A stretch of 64,000 nt of DNA from Acidimicrobiales bacterium (GCA_017883135.1 JADGOE010000001.1:1-64000), one strand, 5' to 3'; counted from the stretch's first letter, positions 1 to 9,532 are shown. The notes: a model not told the origin generated them from the letters alone. Numbers and translations are program-made.

Positions 1-4
1 GGCG

Positions 5-77
5 AGCCCCCTGTCGGAATCGAACCGACGACACCAGCCTTACCATGGCTGTGCTCTGCCGACTGAGCTAAGGGGGC
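5..77 (-). tRNA. tRNA-Thr (anticodon GGT)
   Basis: Reverse strand GCCCCCTTAGCTCAGTCGGCAGAGCA...CAGCC-ATGGTAA-GGCTG...GGTTCGATTCC...GGGGGC; cloverleaf with loop ATGGTAA (GGT). CCA not encoded. Confidence 0.93.
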
Positions 78-165
78 AGTGCGGCTCGAGCGAGCAGCAA
101 AGAAGAGAGCATAGCCAAAGCTGGAGCGAGTCGAGAAGCGGGGCCTGCCTGGCTACCATCAGCAG

Positions 166-651
166 ATGCACATTCGCCTGGCAGGACCGTCGGACGCCGA
201 ACCGATCCGGTCGCTGTACAACGCAGAGGTGGTCGGCTCGACGGCCACCTTCGACCTGGTGCCGCGCACCGCCGAGGAGCAGGCCGTCTGGCTCGCCGGC
301 CATCAGGGCCCGTACCCGGCCGTCGTAGCGGTCGACAACGACCTCGTCCTCGGATTCGGCTCGCTGTCGGCTTACCGGGACCGCCCTTCGTACGCCACCA
401 CCGTCGAGAACTCCGTGTACGTGGATGCTTCCCACCGAGGGTCCGGGGTCGGCCGATCCCTCCTCGAGGAGCTGATCACCTTGGCCGACCAGCACGGGTT
501 CCACTCCATGATCGCCCGGATAGGAGGGGACAACGTGGCTTCGATCGGGCTCCATGCGGCCTGTGGGTTCGAGCTGGTCGGGGTCGAACGGGAGATCGGC
601 CGCAAATTCAACCGCTGGCTGGACGTCTCCGTCCTCCAGCGGATGCTCTGA
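166..651 (+). CDS. GNAT family N-acetyltransferase (phosphinothricin acetyltransferase-like)
   Basis: 161 aa ORF; motifs SVYVDASHRGSGVGRSLLEELI and N..SIGLHAACGFE typical of Pat/YncA-like GNATs. Confidence 0.85.
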   Translation: MHIRLAGPSDAEPIRSLYNAEVVGSTATFDLVPRTAEEQAVWLAGHQGPYPAVVAVDNDLVLGFGSLSAYRDRPSYATTVENSVYVDASHRGSGVGRSLLEELITLADQHGFHSMIARIGGDNVASIGLHAACGFELVGVEREIGRKFNRWLDVSVLQRML

Positions 652-720
652 ACAGGGGTTCCCGGCGGTGCCACCCCGCCTGGCGGACCGGTCCGGGTCC
701 TCGGAGGTGAGGATCCGTCA

Positions 721-2391
721 CTAGGCGGTGTTCGCCGTGGCGACCGCCACCCGGCCCACCCGTTCCGATGATGCAGACGGCGGGTCGGCGCGCTCCCACG
801 CCGCCAGAGGGACTGTCAGGACCACCAGGATCCACAACAGTGTCAACACGATCAGCAGGGGGTCCCCGTGGAGCAGGCTGCTCAACAACTGGGTGCCGCC
901 GGGCAGCTCGATGAACGCTGTCACCATGGCGAGCCCGACGATGAGCGAGCGGAGCCGGCCAAGGGCCACAGGTGCAAGAAGGATCAGGCCCCACGACAGG
1001 TACCAGGGCTGGACCACGGGTCCCAGCACGACGAACAGCAACAAGGTGATCCCCAGGGCCTTCAACGTGCCGATCCGGTCGCTGTTGAACAGCAGCCACA
1101 CCCCCGCGATCCCTGCGGCCAGCAGCCCGAAGAAACGGGTGACCGACAGCACACCACCGAGTCCGACCCCGATGTGGACGAAGTGGGCGATGCCTGTGAT
1201 GACCAGCGTCAAGGACATCGTCGGCGCCGTCCACGACCGGACCACTCCGGGTGAGCCCAGGATGCTGACCCACCCCCACCCGAGGCCGCTGACGTAGGAG
1301 AAGAAGCCGAGGATGCCCACGCCAATGAGGCCGGCGGTGACCACTGGCCTGATCCTGTCGCGGACAGAGGCCTGGGACCCGAGCCAACTCCATCCCACAT
1401 AGAGGATCCCCAGCGCCGCCGGGGCCTTGATCGCCGTGGCCAGGCCACACAGCACGATTCCGACGATCGGCCGCTTCTCCTTGGCCGCCGTCAGCCCGGC
1501 AACCAGGAGACCCAGCATCAGTGCGTCGTTGTGGACTCCGCCGATCAGGTGGAAGATGGTCACCGGGTTCAACACCATGAGGGTGAACAGCTCGGCCCCG
1601 TCACGGTGGTACAGGCGGGCCAGCCGGGGCACACAGGCGGCGATCAGCAGCACGCCGGCAAGGGCGAGGAGCCGGAGCAGGACGATGGTGGCCAGCTCGT
1701 TGTGGAAGGTGATCCGAGCGACCACGCCGTCGAGCTGGAGGAAGAGCGGGCCGTAGGGCGCCGGCGCATTGCCCCACAAGCTGTCCACCGGTGCGGTGTA
1801 CGCGTTGTTGCCCAACTCGAACGGGCCGTACAGGTAGGGGTTCATGTGATGGCTGACCATCTCGCCCTGGGCGGCATAGGAGTATGCGTCGCGGCTGAAC
1901 AACGGTGCGATGACCAGCATCGGGAGGGACCAGAGGGCGAAGACCCACATCATCTTCTTGAAGGGGACCCCCGGGCATCGCGAGTAGAGCCGGGTCATCC
2001 CCCACCAGACCCGCATGAACAGCAACAGGCCCCCATAGACGGCGGCGAGCACGAAGTAGACGCCCCAACGACTCGCTCCGCCCGTTGACGGCACGCCGAA
2101 GAACCACACCCCGGGCATCTCCAGCTTGAACGGGGAGCTGGGCAACGACGCCCCGATGCTGACTGCCAGCATGGCCACGAACCCGAGGAGGGCCGGTCGG
2201 AGCACCAGCCCACGCGGCTGGGCGTCCTCGGAGGTCTTCGGTGGCCGACTGCCGACAAGGCCCGCCGAATGCTTCACGCGCTGCATCGCCGACTCGAGAA
2301 GCTCCGCGGCAACCCTGAACGCGGCGCTAGCCCCCGAGACTCGACGCTGCTCACCTTCGAGCGCCTCGACCGCCGTCGCTTCGGATGACAT
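721..2391 (-). CDS. Polytopic membrane glycosyltransferase, MptB-like (polyprenol-phosphate-mannose-dependent alpha-mannosyltransferase family)
   Basis: 556 aa, many TM segments, SRDAYSYAAQGEM and NPYLYGPFELGNNAYTAPVDSLWGNAPAPYGPLFL motif. Confidence 0.75.
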   Translation of the reverse strand: MSSEATAVEALEGEQRRVSGASAAFRVAAELLESAMQRVKHSAGLVGSRPPKTSEDAQPRGLVLRPALLGFVAMLAVSIGASLPSSPFKLEMPGVWFFGVPSTGGASRWGVYFVLAAVYGGLLLFMRVWWGMTRLYSRCPGVPFKKMMWVFALWSLPMLVIAPLFSRDAYSYAAQGEMVSHHMNPYLYGPFELGNNAYTAPVDSLWGNAPAPYGPLFLQLDGVVARITFHNELATIVLLRLLALAGVLLIAACVPRLARLYHRDGAELFTLMVLNPVTIFHLIGGVHNDALMLGLLVAGLTAAKEKRPIVGIVLCGLATAIKAPAALGILYVGWSWLGSQASVRDRIRPVVTAGLIGVGILGFFSYVSGLGWGWVSILGSPGVVRSWTAPTMSLTLVITGIAHFVHIGVGLGGVLSVTRFFGLLAAGIAGVWLLFNSDRIGTLKALGITLLLFVVLGPVVQPWYLSWGLILLAPVALGRLRSLIVGLAMVTAFIELPGGTQLLSSLLHGDPLLIVLTLLWILVVLTVPLAAWERADPPSASSERVGRVAVATANTA

Positions 2392-2739
2392 GAGGTTGGG
2401 GGTCTCTCCTCGGTCGGACTCCTGAGGGGTTCAGGCCGTCCCATCTGGCAACGGCTCGGGACAACCCCTCGCCGGCGGTGTCGAACTGCGCGCCCCCGAC
2501 CGGTTCCGCCGAATATCGGTGAAACCGTGACCGCAATCAATCCGTAACTTCATTGTAACCATTCAGCGGGGGTGTTCAAGTGCCATCACACGGGTCGATC
2601 TGGCAAGCGATGGAGCCCCGAGGTTGCGCCGCAGACGAGACCGGACCACGCCAGGCGGCCGTTGCCGGCATGGCCCGGGCCAGCGGCCGGAGGAAGCCCA
2701 GGACTCTCGGTCCAGGCCACCTCCGGCCGGCTCATGCGG

Positions 2740-2820
<81 letters not shown>

Positions 2821-2864
2821 GCAGGCCGGAAGGATATCGCCTGGTGCGGCGCTACTGTTTCGCT

Positions 2865-3353
2865 ATGCCCACCTTCGACGCCGTTTCCGAAGTCGACATG
2901 CAGGAAGTCCGCAATGCGGTGGATCAGGCAAACCGAGAGGCCTCGACCCGATTCGACTTCAAGGGGACTGATTCCGCCATCGAGATCACGGACACCGAGC
3001 TGGTCCTCTCGTCGTCCACCGAGGATCGAATCCGCGCCCTCTACCAGGTGCTCCAAGAGAAGTTGGTCAGGCGCGAGGTCTCCCTCAAGTCGTTCGACGT
3101 GGGCAAGATCGAAGAGGCCTCCCGCGGGGCTGCACGCCAGCGATTGACCATCAGAGCCGGCATCTCCTCCGATCACGCGAAGAAGATCAACAAGTTCATC
3201 AAGGACCTCGCCTTGAAGGGAGTCAGCTCCCAGACCCAAGGTGATCAGCTCCGGGTGACCGGCAAGAAGCGCGACGACCTGCAGGCGGTCATCGCCGCAT
3301 GCAAGGCCGAGGACTTCGGGATCCCGCTGCAGTTCAACAACTTCCGGGACTGA
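2865..3353 (+). CDS. YajQ family nucleotide-binding protein
   Basis: MPTFDAVSEVDMQEVRNAVDQANREASTRFDFKGTDS...; start placed after the tRNA-Tyr rather than at the ORF-track start 2580. Confidence 0.93.
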   Translation: MPTFDAVSEVDMQEVRNAVDQANREASTRFDFKGTDSAIEITDTELVLSSSTEDRIRALYQVLQEKLVRREVSLKSFDVGKIEEASRGAARQRLTIRAGISSDHAKKINKFIKDLALKGVSSQTQGDQLRVTGKKRDDLQAVIAACKAEDFGIPLQFNNFRD

Positions 3354-3396
3354 CCACCGGTTCTGGCTACCCCCACACGCTCGGGGTCTGCGCCGA

Positions 3397-3654
3397 TCAC
3401 GAGGGTCGGTTGCGACTCGCCTTCCACACCGAAGCACCGAGCAGCCCGGCCACCAGCACGGGCAGGAGCACTGCGGACAGAGTCCGCAGTGAGTGGTCCA
3501 GGCAGAGAAGCGCGACCGTACCCACCACCACGAGGACCCCGACGAACAGTTCGGGTGTGTCCCCGATCAGGAACTCCCACCAGAAGTGGCCGAATGCCAC
3601 GATCATGCGGGTCGGCAGCGTGCGGGCTGCCCTCGGGGCTCCTTCCTCAGCCAT
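3397..3654 (-). CDS. Small hydrophobic membrane protein, coupled to the upstream permease-like gene
   Basis: MAEEGAPRAARTLPTRMIVAFGHFWWEFLIGDTPELFVGVLVVVG...; ATG at 3654 overlaps the stop of the upstream gene (3647). Confidence 0.65.
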   Translation of the reverse strand: MAEEGAPRAARTLPTRMIVAFGHFWWEFLIGDTPELFVGVLVVVGTVALLCLDHSLRTLSAVLLPVLVAGLLGASVWKASRNRPS

Positions 3655-4435
3655 TGGGGACCCTTCCGGCCGCCACGGTGCCCTGCGCCCGCTGAGCGGC
3701 AGCCCGGTCGAGCAAGACCACCAATCCAAAGGCCACGGCGCCGTAGACGACGGCGAGCACCGGAATGGCCAGGTCGGAGCCCGGCCAGTGCACACCGACG
3801 CCTTCGCCGGTCCAGAAGGTCCCGAAACTGACCAGCATCAGCCCCACCCCCATCTTCATGGCGTTTTCGGGGACCGAGGACAGTTGGCGGGCGACGAGGA
3901 GACCGGCGATCAGCACCACGACCACGGCGGCACCGGCAGCGGTGGCCGCCAGGCCGAGTTTGTGCGAGGTCGTCCCCAGCGTCAGTACGACGACCACCAC
4001 TTCGAGCCCTTCGAGGAAGACGCCTTTGAAGGCGACCGCGAACCCGGTCGCATCGCGACCGTTGGACGATGGCGCGGCGGTCAGCTCGGCGACCTGTTCG
4101 GCGAAGATCGCGTCTTCGTTATGCTTGGCCCTGAGGCCTGATGCCCGAAGGACGGCCTTGCGCAACCACTGGAGCCCGAAGATCAACAAGAGCCCGCCCA
4201 CCGCCAACCTCAGCGTCGACAAGGGCACGAAATGCACCAGGGCCGGACCGAAGACCACCACCAGCGCCGCCAGGACGAACAGGGCCGCAACCACCCCTTC
4301 GATGGCCGAGCGCCAACCCTTGGTGACGCCGACGGCGAGCACGATGGTCAGCGCTTCGACCATCTCCACCGCGCTGGCCAAAAAGACGGCCACGACGAGC
4401 ACCAGCGATCCGCTGCCAGTTACGGTCCCCGTCAT
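3647..4435 (-). CDS. COG4280-like predicted membrane protein (permease-like)
   Basis: 262 aa, about 7 TM; ASAVEMVEALTIVLAVGVTKGWRSA and FKGVFLEGLEVVVVVLTLG repeats. Confidence 0.65.
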   Translation of the reverse strand: MTGTVTGSGSLVLVVAVFLASAVEMVEALTIVLAVGVTKGWRSAIEGVVAALFVLAALVVVFGPALVHFVPLSTLRLAVGGLLLIFGLQWLRKAVLRASGLRAKHNEDAIFAEQVAELTAAPSSNGRDATGFAVAFKGVFLEGLEVVVVVLTLGTTSHKLGLAATAAGAAVVVVLIAGLLVARQLSSVPENAMKMGVGLMLVSFGTFWTGEGVGVHWPGSDLAIPVLAVVYGAVAFGLVVLLDRAAAQRAQGTVAAGRVPNG

Positions 4436-4584
4436 CGACCCTCCTCCGGCGCCGGGGCGCCACTCGACTCACAACGTATAGCAGCGGGAGGGTGGAGCAG
4501 GGCTCGCCCCCCAGGGGTCCATCCTCTTCGTCGATCCTTCGACCGCACGTCTATCGTTCGACATCGTGGCTGAGAAGTGACCAG

Positions 4585-4680
4585 ATGAACAGTGACAAGC
4601 TGAAGTCGATGCAGGCCCCCATCAAGGAGGGCTACCGGAACCAACCAGAGACTGCCGTGGTGACCCGGAACGCCGCCCGT
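4585..4680 (+). pseudogene. OsmC-family protein, N-terminal fragment
   Basis: MNSDKLKSMQAPIKEGYRNQPETAVVT resembles the N-terminus of OsmC-family proteins; similarity ends abruptly at ~4675 and the remainder of the fold is found at 5615-6030. Confidence 0.6.
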
Positions 4681-4786
4681 TTCCCACCAGTCGAGGTCCG
4701 ACGCGATCCGTGATTGGAGCCGAGTGGGAATCCGGGATTTCTTCGGTCTCCCTCGCCGCCCAGACCGACGTGGCCGGAGTGTCGGC

Positions 4787-5479
4787 CTACTGGTTGGATC
4801 CGCAGTAAAGGTTGGGGCTCTTGGCTGCCGCAGACGTCAACAAGCCCTCGATCTGGCTGGCATCGTTGCTCGCGACGGCCGCACGAGCCGCGGACACGAG
4901 TGACTCGGCGTCGGTCTTCACGGCACTCGGAATATGGGCGGCAAGGTCGTCGAGCTTGGCCTGGTTGGCCTTTAGAAACGCAATCGCGTCGGCAGAATTG
5001 GCTGCCGAAGTGAGGCCGGTGTTGAGGGCGGCCAAGTCTGCACAGAATGCAGTCCCCTTCCCTGCGGCAAAATCGGCCGGAAGGGGAGTCCCGTTAGTCT
5101 GGACGCCACAGTACGTGTCGACGCTGAGTGCGGCCTTGTCGAGGGAGGGACCACCCAAAGCACTGGCGCTGTTCGAGGTGATCGCAGAACTGTAGGCATC
5201 GGCAATCGCTTGTGCATCAGGGCGGATGTTGTCGTTCGGTATGTTCTTGGCGAGAGCGACGATGGCAGCGCTGTTCGCCTTCAGGGCAGTCAAGAAGTCG
5301 GCCGCGGAGGTTACGTTCGACCCCGCCTTGACCAGCTGGGTGTTGTAACCACAGAAGGCCGCTTTGGAGCTGTAGGTGTTGGAAGTCGAAGCAGTACCCG
5401 AAGTGCCTCCACAAGCTCCGGCCGCTACCGCCACCACGAACAGCAGGATCGAAATAGGGACCAGATGCAACTTCGACAT
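4787..5479 (-). CDS. Putative lipoprotein with two tandem homologous domains
   Basis: MSKLHLVPISILLFVVAVAAGACGG lipobox; two repeats AFC...ADFLTALKAN...LAKNIPN...YCG / AFC...AIAFLKAN...LAAHIPS...YCG. Confidence 0.75.
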   Translation of the reverse strand: MSKLHLVPISILLFVVAVAAGACGGTSGTASTSNTYSSKAAFCGYNTQLVKAGSNVTSAADFLTALKANSAAIVALAKNIPNDNIRPDAQAIADAYSSAITSNSASALGGPSLDKAALSVDTYCGVQTNGTPLPADFAAGKGTAFCADLAALNTGLTSAANSADAIAFLKANQAKLDDLAAHIPSAVKTDAESLVSAARAAVASNDASQIEGLLTSAAAKSPNLYCGSNQ

Positions 5480-5614
5480 TGGAACTCCCTTGCCGCCAGA
5501 TTGGGAATCATTGTCACTCGTACCCATCCTTCTCACTAGGGCCAAAGGTCCTTTCGGCACGATCCGAGGCCGAGCCAGTGCGGGGTCAGGGTAGGAGCCG
5601 TCCAGAGGTCGGCC

Positions 5615-6109
5615 CTCAGCGCAGAGGGTCGACCCGGTGACGATCTTTCGTGCTCCGTGCAGACCGGCCGTGCCCTGGTCGAAGCCGGGCTCCATCCAGC
5701 CACAGGGCGCGATGGTCTACATGCATGTTCCGGCGCCATGCTGCTCCAGGCGCTCGCCGCTTGCGCGGGGGTGACCATGCGGTCAGTTGCCACTGCACTC
5801 GGGATCACTGCAGCCGGGATCACTGCAGCCGGGACGGTGAGGGCCGAGGGAGACCTGGACTTTCGCGGGACGCTCGGCGTGGACAAGTCCGCACCTGTCG
5901 GGTTCTCCGACATTCGTCTGTCATTCGACCTGGTGAGTGACGCATCGGAGGAACAACTTGCAACCTTGCTCCGCCTCACGGATCGGTACTGCGTCGTTCT
6001 CCAGGCGCTTGTGAACAGCCCCAGGCTGTCAACCTGGCACTGGTCTGCCCAGTGGTCGGTGATCGACGACATCTCGTCCCCGCCTCGTAACCGGTGTGGC
6101 CTCAACTGA
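5615..6109 (+). pseudogene. OsmC-family protein, C-terminal fragment
   Basis: EGRPGDDLSCSVQTGRALVEAGLHPATGRDGLHACSGAMLLQALAACAGVTMRSVATALG...EGDLDFRGTLGVDKSAPVGF...LLRLTDRYCVVLQALVNSPRL; no N-terminal start in frame, different frame from the 4585 fragment. Confidence 0.75.
5801..5830. repeat. 15-bp tandem duplication gggatcactgcagcc x2
   Basis: Read directly from the sequence; gives GITAAGITAAG in the OsmC fragment. Confidence 0.95.
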
Positions 6110-7322
6110 TCAACGCAACACCTGACTGATTGGCGAACATTGCATTCGTCTATCAGGAGGTGTGGGAATGGCACGGTTCTCTGAAGAGGACAGGGCAACG
6201 ATCTGGGACCTGCGGGAAGCCGGAGTGCCGGTCAAACGGATCGCCAAGCACCTCGATCGGCAGAATTCGTCGCTTCGGATGTTCATCGCCGACCATGGCG
6301 GCAGACGGCCGACACCACGGCAGCGCTCGGAGTTGCGCCTCTCCCTGGAAGAGCGTGAGGAGATCTCCCGGGGCCTGGCGGGAGGCCTCTCGATCCGGGC
6401 GATTGCCGACGGACTGAATCGCTCGCCGTCGACAGTCTGTCGGGAGGTGAACGCCAACGGAGGTCGGACCAAGTACCGAGCCCTCCAGGCCGACCGAGGT
6501 GCCCAGAAGCGGGCGCTTCGACCCAAGCGGGCCAAGCTCGCCCAGTGCCGGCGGCTCCGTTCCACCGTTGAGCGCAAGCTCGAGGCCCTGTGGTCACCGC
6601 AGCAGATCTCGGCGTGGTTGGCTGAGACCTACCCCGATGACCCGGAGATGCAGGTGTCCCACGAGACGATCTACCAGTCGCTCTTCGTCCAGAGCCGTGG
6701 TGCGCTGAAGAGAGAGCTGCACAGCTGCCTGCGCACCGGTCGGGCAATGCGGCGGGCCAAGGCCTACACGAAGGGCGGTGTCGGCCAGGGCCAGCTTTCG
6801 AACATGGTGATGATCTCCGAGCGACCGGCCGAGGTGGCCGACCGGGCCGTCCCGGGCCATTGGGAAGGCGACCTCATCTTCGGCCGCAAGATGACCGCCA
6901 TCGGCACCCTGGTCGAGCGCCACAGCCGCTACGTGATCCTGTTGAAACTGCCCAACGGACACGGAGCCGAGTCGGTCAGGAAGGCCATGACCAAGCGCAT
7001 CCTGACCCTGCCGGCCCAGCTCCGGAAGTCGATCACGTGGGACCAGGCAAAGAGATGGCCCAGCACGTCCAGTTCACCGCCGACACCGGTGTGCAGATCT
7101 ACTTCTGTGACCCGAAGAGCCCCTGGCAGCGCGGAAGCAACGAGAACACCAACGGACTGCTCCGTCAGTACTTGCCGAAGTCGGCGGACCTCTCCCAGTG
7201 CACCCAGCGCGAGCTCGATGCGATCGCACGGTCGCTCAACACGCGTCCTCGACAGACCCTCGGTTGGATGACACCATCAAAGGCGTTCGCCGAGGCCGTT
7301 GCGATGACCGATTGAGGACACA
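6095..7322 (+). mobile_element. IS30-family insertion sequence with ~25-bp terminal inverted repeats
   Basis: Left TGTGGCCTCAACTGATCAACGCAAC (6095-6119) versus reverse complement of right GTTGCGATGACCGATTGAGGACACA (7298-7322): imperfect inverted repeat flanking an IS30-type transposase. Confidence 0.75.
6168..7315 (+). pseudogene. IS30 family transposase, frameshifted
   Basis: MARFSEEDRATIWDLREAG...[12 protein letters not shown]...ITWDQ | frameshift near 7046 | [47 protein letters not shown] residues split over two frames. Confidence 0.88.
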
Positions 7323-7386
7323 GGTGGTAGGGGGCAGGCACTCGGATCTGACCCGCCAGATCGGTGTGCAGATCCCCAAGAGGGAA

Positions 7387-7845
7387 TCAGTCCTCGAGGG
7401 ATGAGGCGAGGCGCTCCAACGTCAGGCTCATCGTCGCACGGTTTCGCCCCGTGCGATCTTCGATGCCCGAGGTCTGTTTGCTGAACTCCAAGACGGACTC
7501 GGGCCGGAGGTCATCGCTCCACTCGGTGACCCGGCACCCCGATTCGGTCGGCTCGAACCGGTACCCCCAGGTGGAGAAGTGGAACTCCATCATGGAGCAC
7601 TCGAAGGCGAACGCCCGCCCCGGGTTGGCCTCGATGACGTTGCCCTGCGTGGTCCACTCATGTTCTCCGTTGCGGTTGTGGCCGTCGAAGGTGGCACCGA
7701 CGACCGGGCCGTCGAACCCTTCGTGCCACTCGCAAGCATGACACTCCTCCGACCACTCCCCCATGCGGGTCACGTCGGCAATGGCGGCATACGCCAGATC
7801 GGCCGAAATGGCGATGTCGCGAGAGATCTCGATCCTCTTGGTCAT
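7387..7845 (-). CDS. SRPBCC family (polyketide cyclase/dehydrase-like) protein
   Basis: MTKRIEISRDIAISADLAYAAIADVTRMGEWSEECHACEW... Confidence 0.8.
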   Translation of the reverse strand: MTKRIEISRDIAISADLAYAAIADVTRMGEWSEECHACEWHEGFDGPVVGATFDGHNRNGEHEWTTQGNVIEANPGRAFAFECSMMEFHFSTWGYRFEPTESGCRVTEWSDDLRPESVLEFSKQTSGIEDRTGRNRATMSLTLERLASSLED

Positions 7846-7944
7846 GATCCGAAGTTCACTACACCTCACCGAGGGCTGTCGAGCAGGGCAACGTGACTCA
7901 GTCCCGGCGACCGGAGGCAGGGTCTGGCCGAGGATTATCGGTTC

Positions 7945-8157
7945 TCAGTTCCGCTTCCACCATCGCAGGTGATAACGCCTGTCGTGCTCGCTTCGCTGCT
8001 CGTGGATGTCCTGAAGATTGCCCCGGCTAGCGACCCACACCTTTATCAGTGCGTCACCCTGTTTCAACTTCACACCGCAATACGCACAACACAAGATGAC
8101 GCTGTCGCCAATCTCATAGACACGTGCGTAATGAGGCTGCGGCCGGTCTTTGGCCAT
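7945..8157 (-). CDS. Small hypothetical protein with CxxC motif
   Basis: 70 aa MAKDRPQPHYARVYEIGDSVILCCAYCGVKLKQGDALIKVWVASRGNL...; CCAYC element. Confidence 0.5.
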   Translation of the reverse strand: MAKDRPQPHYARVYEIGDSVILCCAYCGVKLKQGDALIKVWVASRGNLQDIHEQRSEHDRRYHLRWWKRN

Positions 8158-8347
8158 AGCCTCATTGTCGGTCCCCGGAGCGAATCGTTCGTCTGCCCCC
8201 AACGTGCCTGATTGAGACTGTCGGCAGACGCAAAGGGGACCGACCAACGACTTGCGGGCAACCTCAATCGGGTGAGACCGGGTCGCAGGGTGGGGCCGCC
8301 CGCTCGGGATCGGGCGATCGTCACCGACCATGTGCCATGCTGTGCCC

Positions 8348-8899
8348 GTGAACGCAGATCGTCCAATCGCACTGTTCGCCGGACTCGCGTTCGCTTGCTC
8401 GATCGCTGCCTGCGGGTCATCCACGACATCGGCAACGACTGCTCCATCGCCGAGCACGTCGGTGTCCACCACGACGTCAACGAACCTCGCGACTTCGTCG
8501 ACGACAAGCAGTTCGGCCGCAACTTCCACGCCACAGAACCTTGCGGCAACCGCTGCCGACAAGTCCGACCTGACCGCCGCGTATGTTGCCCACAACCGCT
8601 TTCCGGCCCAAGACATCACGGGTACAGAACCCGGAACCGTGTACTACGCCTACGTGGCTTCCACTGGCACGTATTGGGCACTCGCTTCGTTCCTTGCCAC
8701 GTCGACGGCAAGCGAACAGACACTCATAGGACTTCAGGACGGCGGTGGCACCGGAATCTTCCACAAACAGTCCGGCGGAACCTGGATCATGATTGGAATC
8801 AGCGCTGTGCCGTTCTGTCCTTCGAAGACTGCAATCCCTCCCGCCGTCAGGTCCGTCTGGGGTCTGGTTGACCCGGGAGCCTGTTCGACACAGGGCTAG
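8348..8899 (+). CDS. Putative lipoprotein with Ser/Thr-rich linker
   Basis: Signal ...ALFAGLAFACSIAACGSSTTSATTAPSPST...; GTG start at 8348 preferred, start uncertain. Confidence 0.65.
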   Translation: MNADRPIALFAGLAFACSIAACGSSTTSATTAPSPSTSVSTTTSTNLATSSTTSSSAATSTPQNLAATAADKSDLTAAYVAHNRFPAQDITGTEPGTVYYAYVASTGTYWALASFLATSTASEQTLIGLQDGGGTGIFHKQSGGTWIMIGISAVPFCPSKTAIPPAVRSVWGLVDPGACSTQG

Positions 8900-8921
8900 G
8901 TCCGACGCCCTGTCCCAGAAG

Positions 8922-8949
8922 CATCGGGTGGGACGGTTGCCACCCGATG
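8922..8949. terminator. Stem-loop, likely shared terminator of convergent genes
   Basis: CATCGGGTGG-gacggttg-CCACCCGATG perfect 10-bp stem between genes ending at 8899 (+) and 9011 (-). Confidence 0.6.
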
Positions 8950-9010
8950 AACACTCCACTGCGGCCGGGGCCGGTCGGGCTCTCATCGAGCCCACCCGGG
9001 GCCGGTTGAC

Positions 9011-9532
9011 TCAGGCAGCTTCGACGAGCTCGTCGAGCTCCTCCAGAGGGTGCACATGGAACAGGCGGTTGAACAGCATGAACTTGAGTACCCAGAAGAC
9101 CCCGAAGGATGCGACGTTGGCGACCAGCACCAATGCCGTCTGCTCGATATGGGTCAGGTGGTGCTCGATGCTGATGTGGCGGGCGATGGCGGCGCCACCC
9201 ATCGAGACGACGATGCCGATGGCCGCCATGCCCCAGAAGGGGATGATCTCCTTCACCAGATGTGATCGGCCGCCCTTCCCCCAGACCCACTTCCGATTGA
9301 GATAGTAGGAGGGCACCGTGGCCACGACGTTGGCGAACACGGTGCTACCGATCTGCCCCCACAGGTGGAGCACGCCGAAGACGAGGGCCAGCACCCCGAA
9401 GGAGACCACGGTCGAGACCACCGACACCATGGTGTAGCGGAACAGCTGCTTGGCCTCGGGGGTGTCCCGTTTCTCCCACAGGTGCACCACTCGCAAGGAG
9501 ATACCGTTCATCAGGGCAACCATAGCCGTCAC
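9011..9532 (-). CDS. GtrA family membrane protein
   Basis: FRYTMVSVVSTVVSFGVLALVFGV...YYLNRKWVWGKGG, 4 TM. Confidence 0.85.
   Translation of the reverse strand: MTAMVALMNGISLRVVHLWEKRDTPEAKQLFRYTMVSVVSTVVSFGVLALVFGVLHLWGQIGSTVFANVVATVPSYYLNRKWVWGKGGRSHLVKEIIPFWGMAAIGIVVSMGGAAIARHISIEHHLTHIEQTALVLVANVASFGVFWVLKFMLFNRLFHVHPLEELDELVEAA

Noticed and set aside
7036-7060. Programmed -1 frameshift in the IS30 transposase
   Set aside because: The local sequence (G GCA AAG) is a weak slippery site and IS30 transposases are normally a single ORF; a one-base deletion is simpler.
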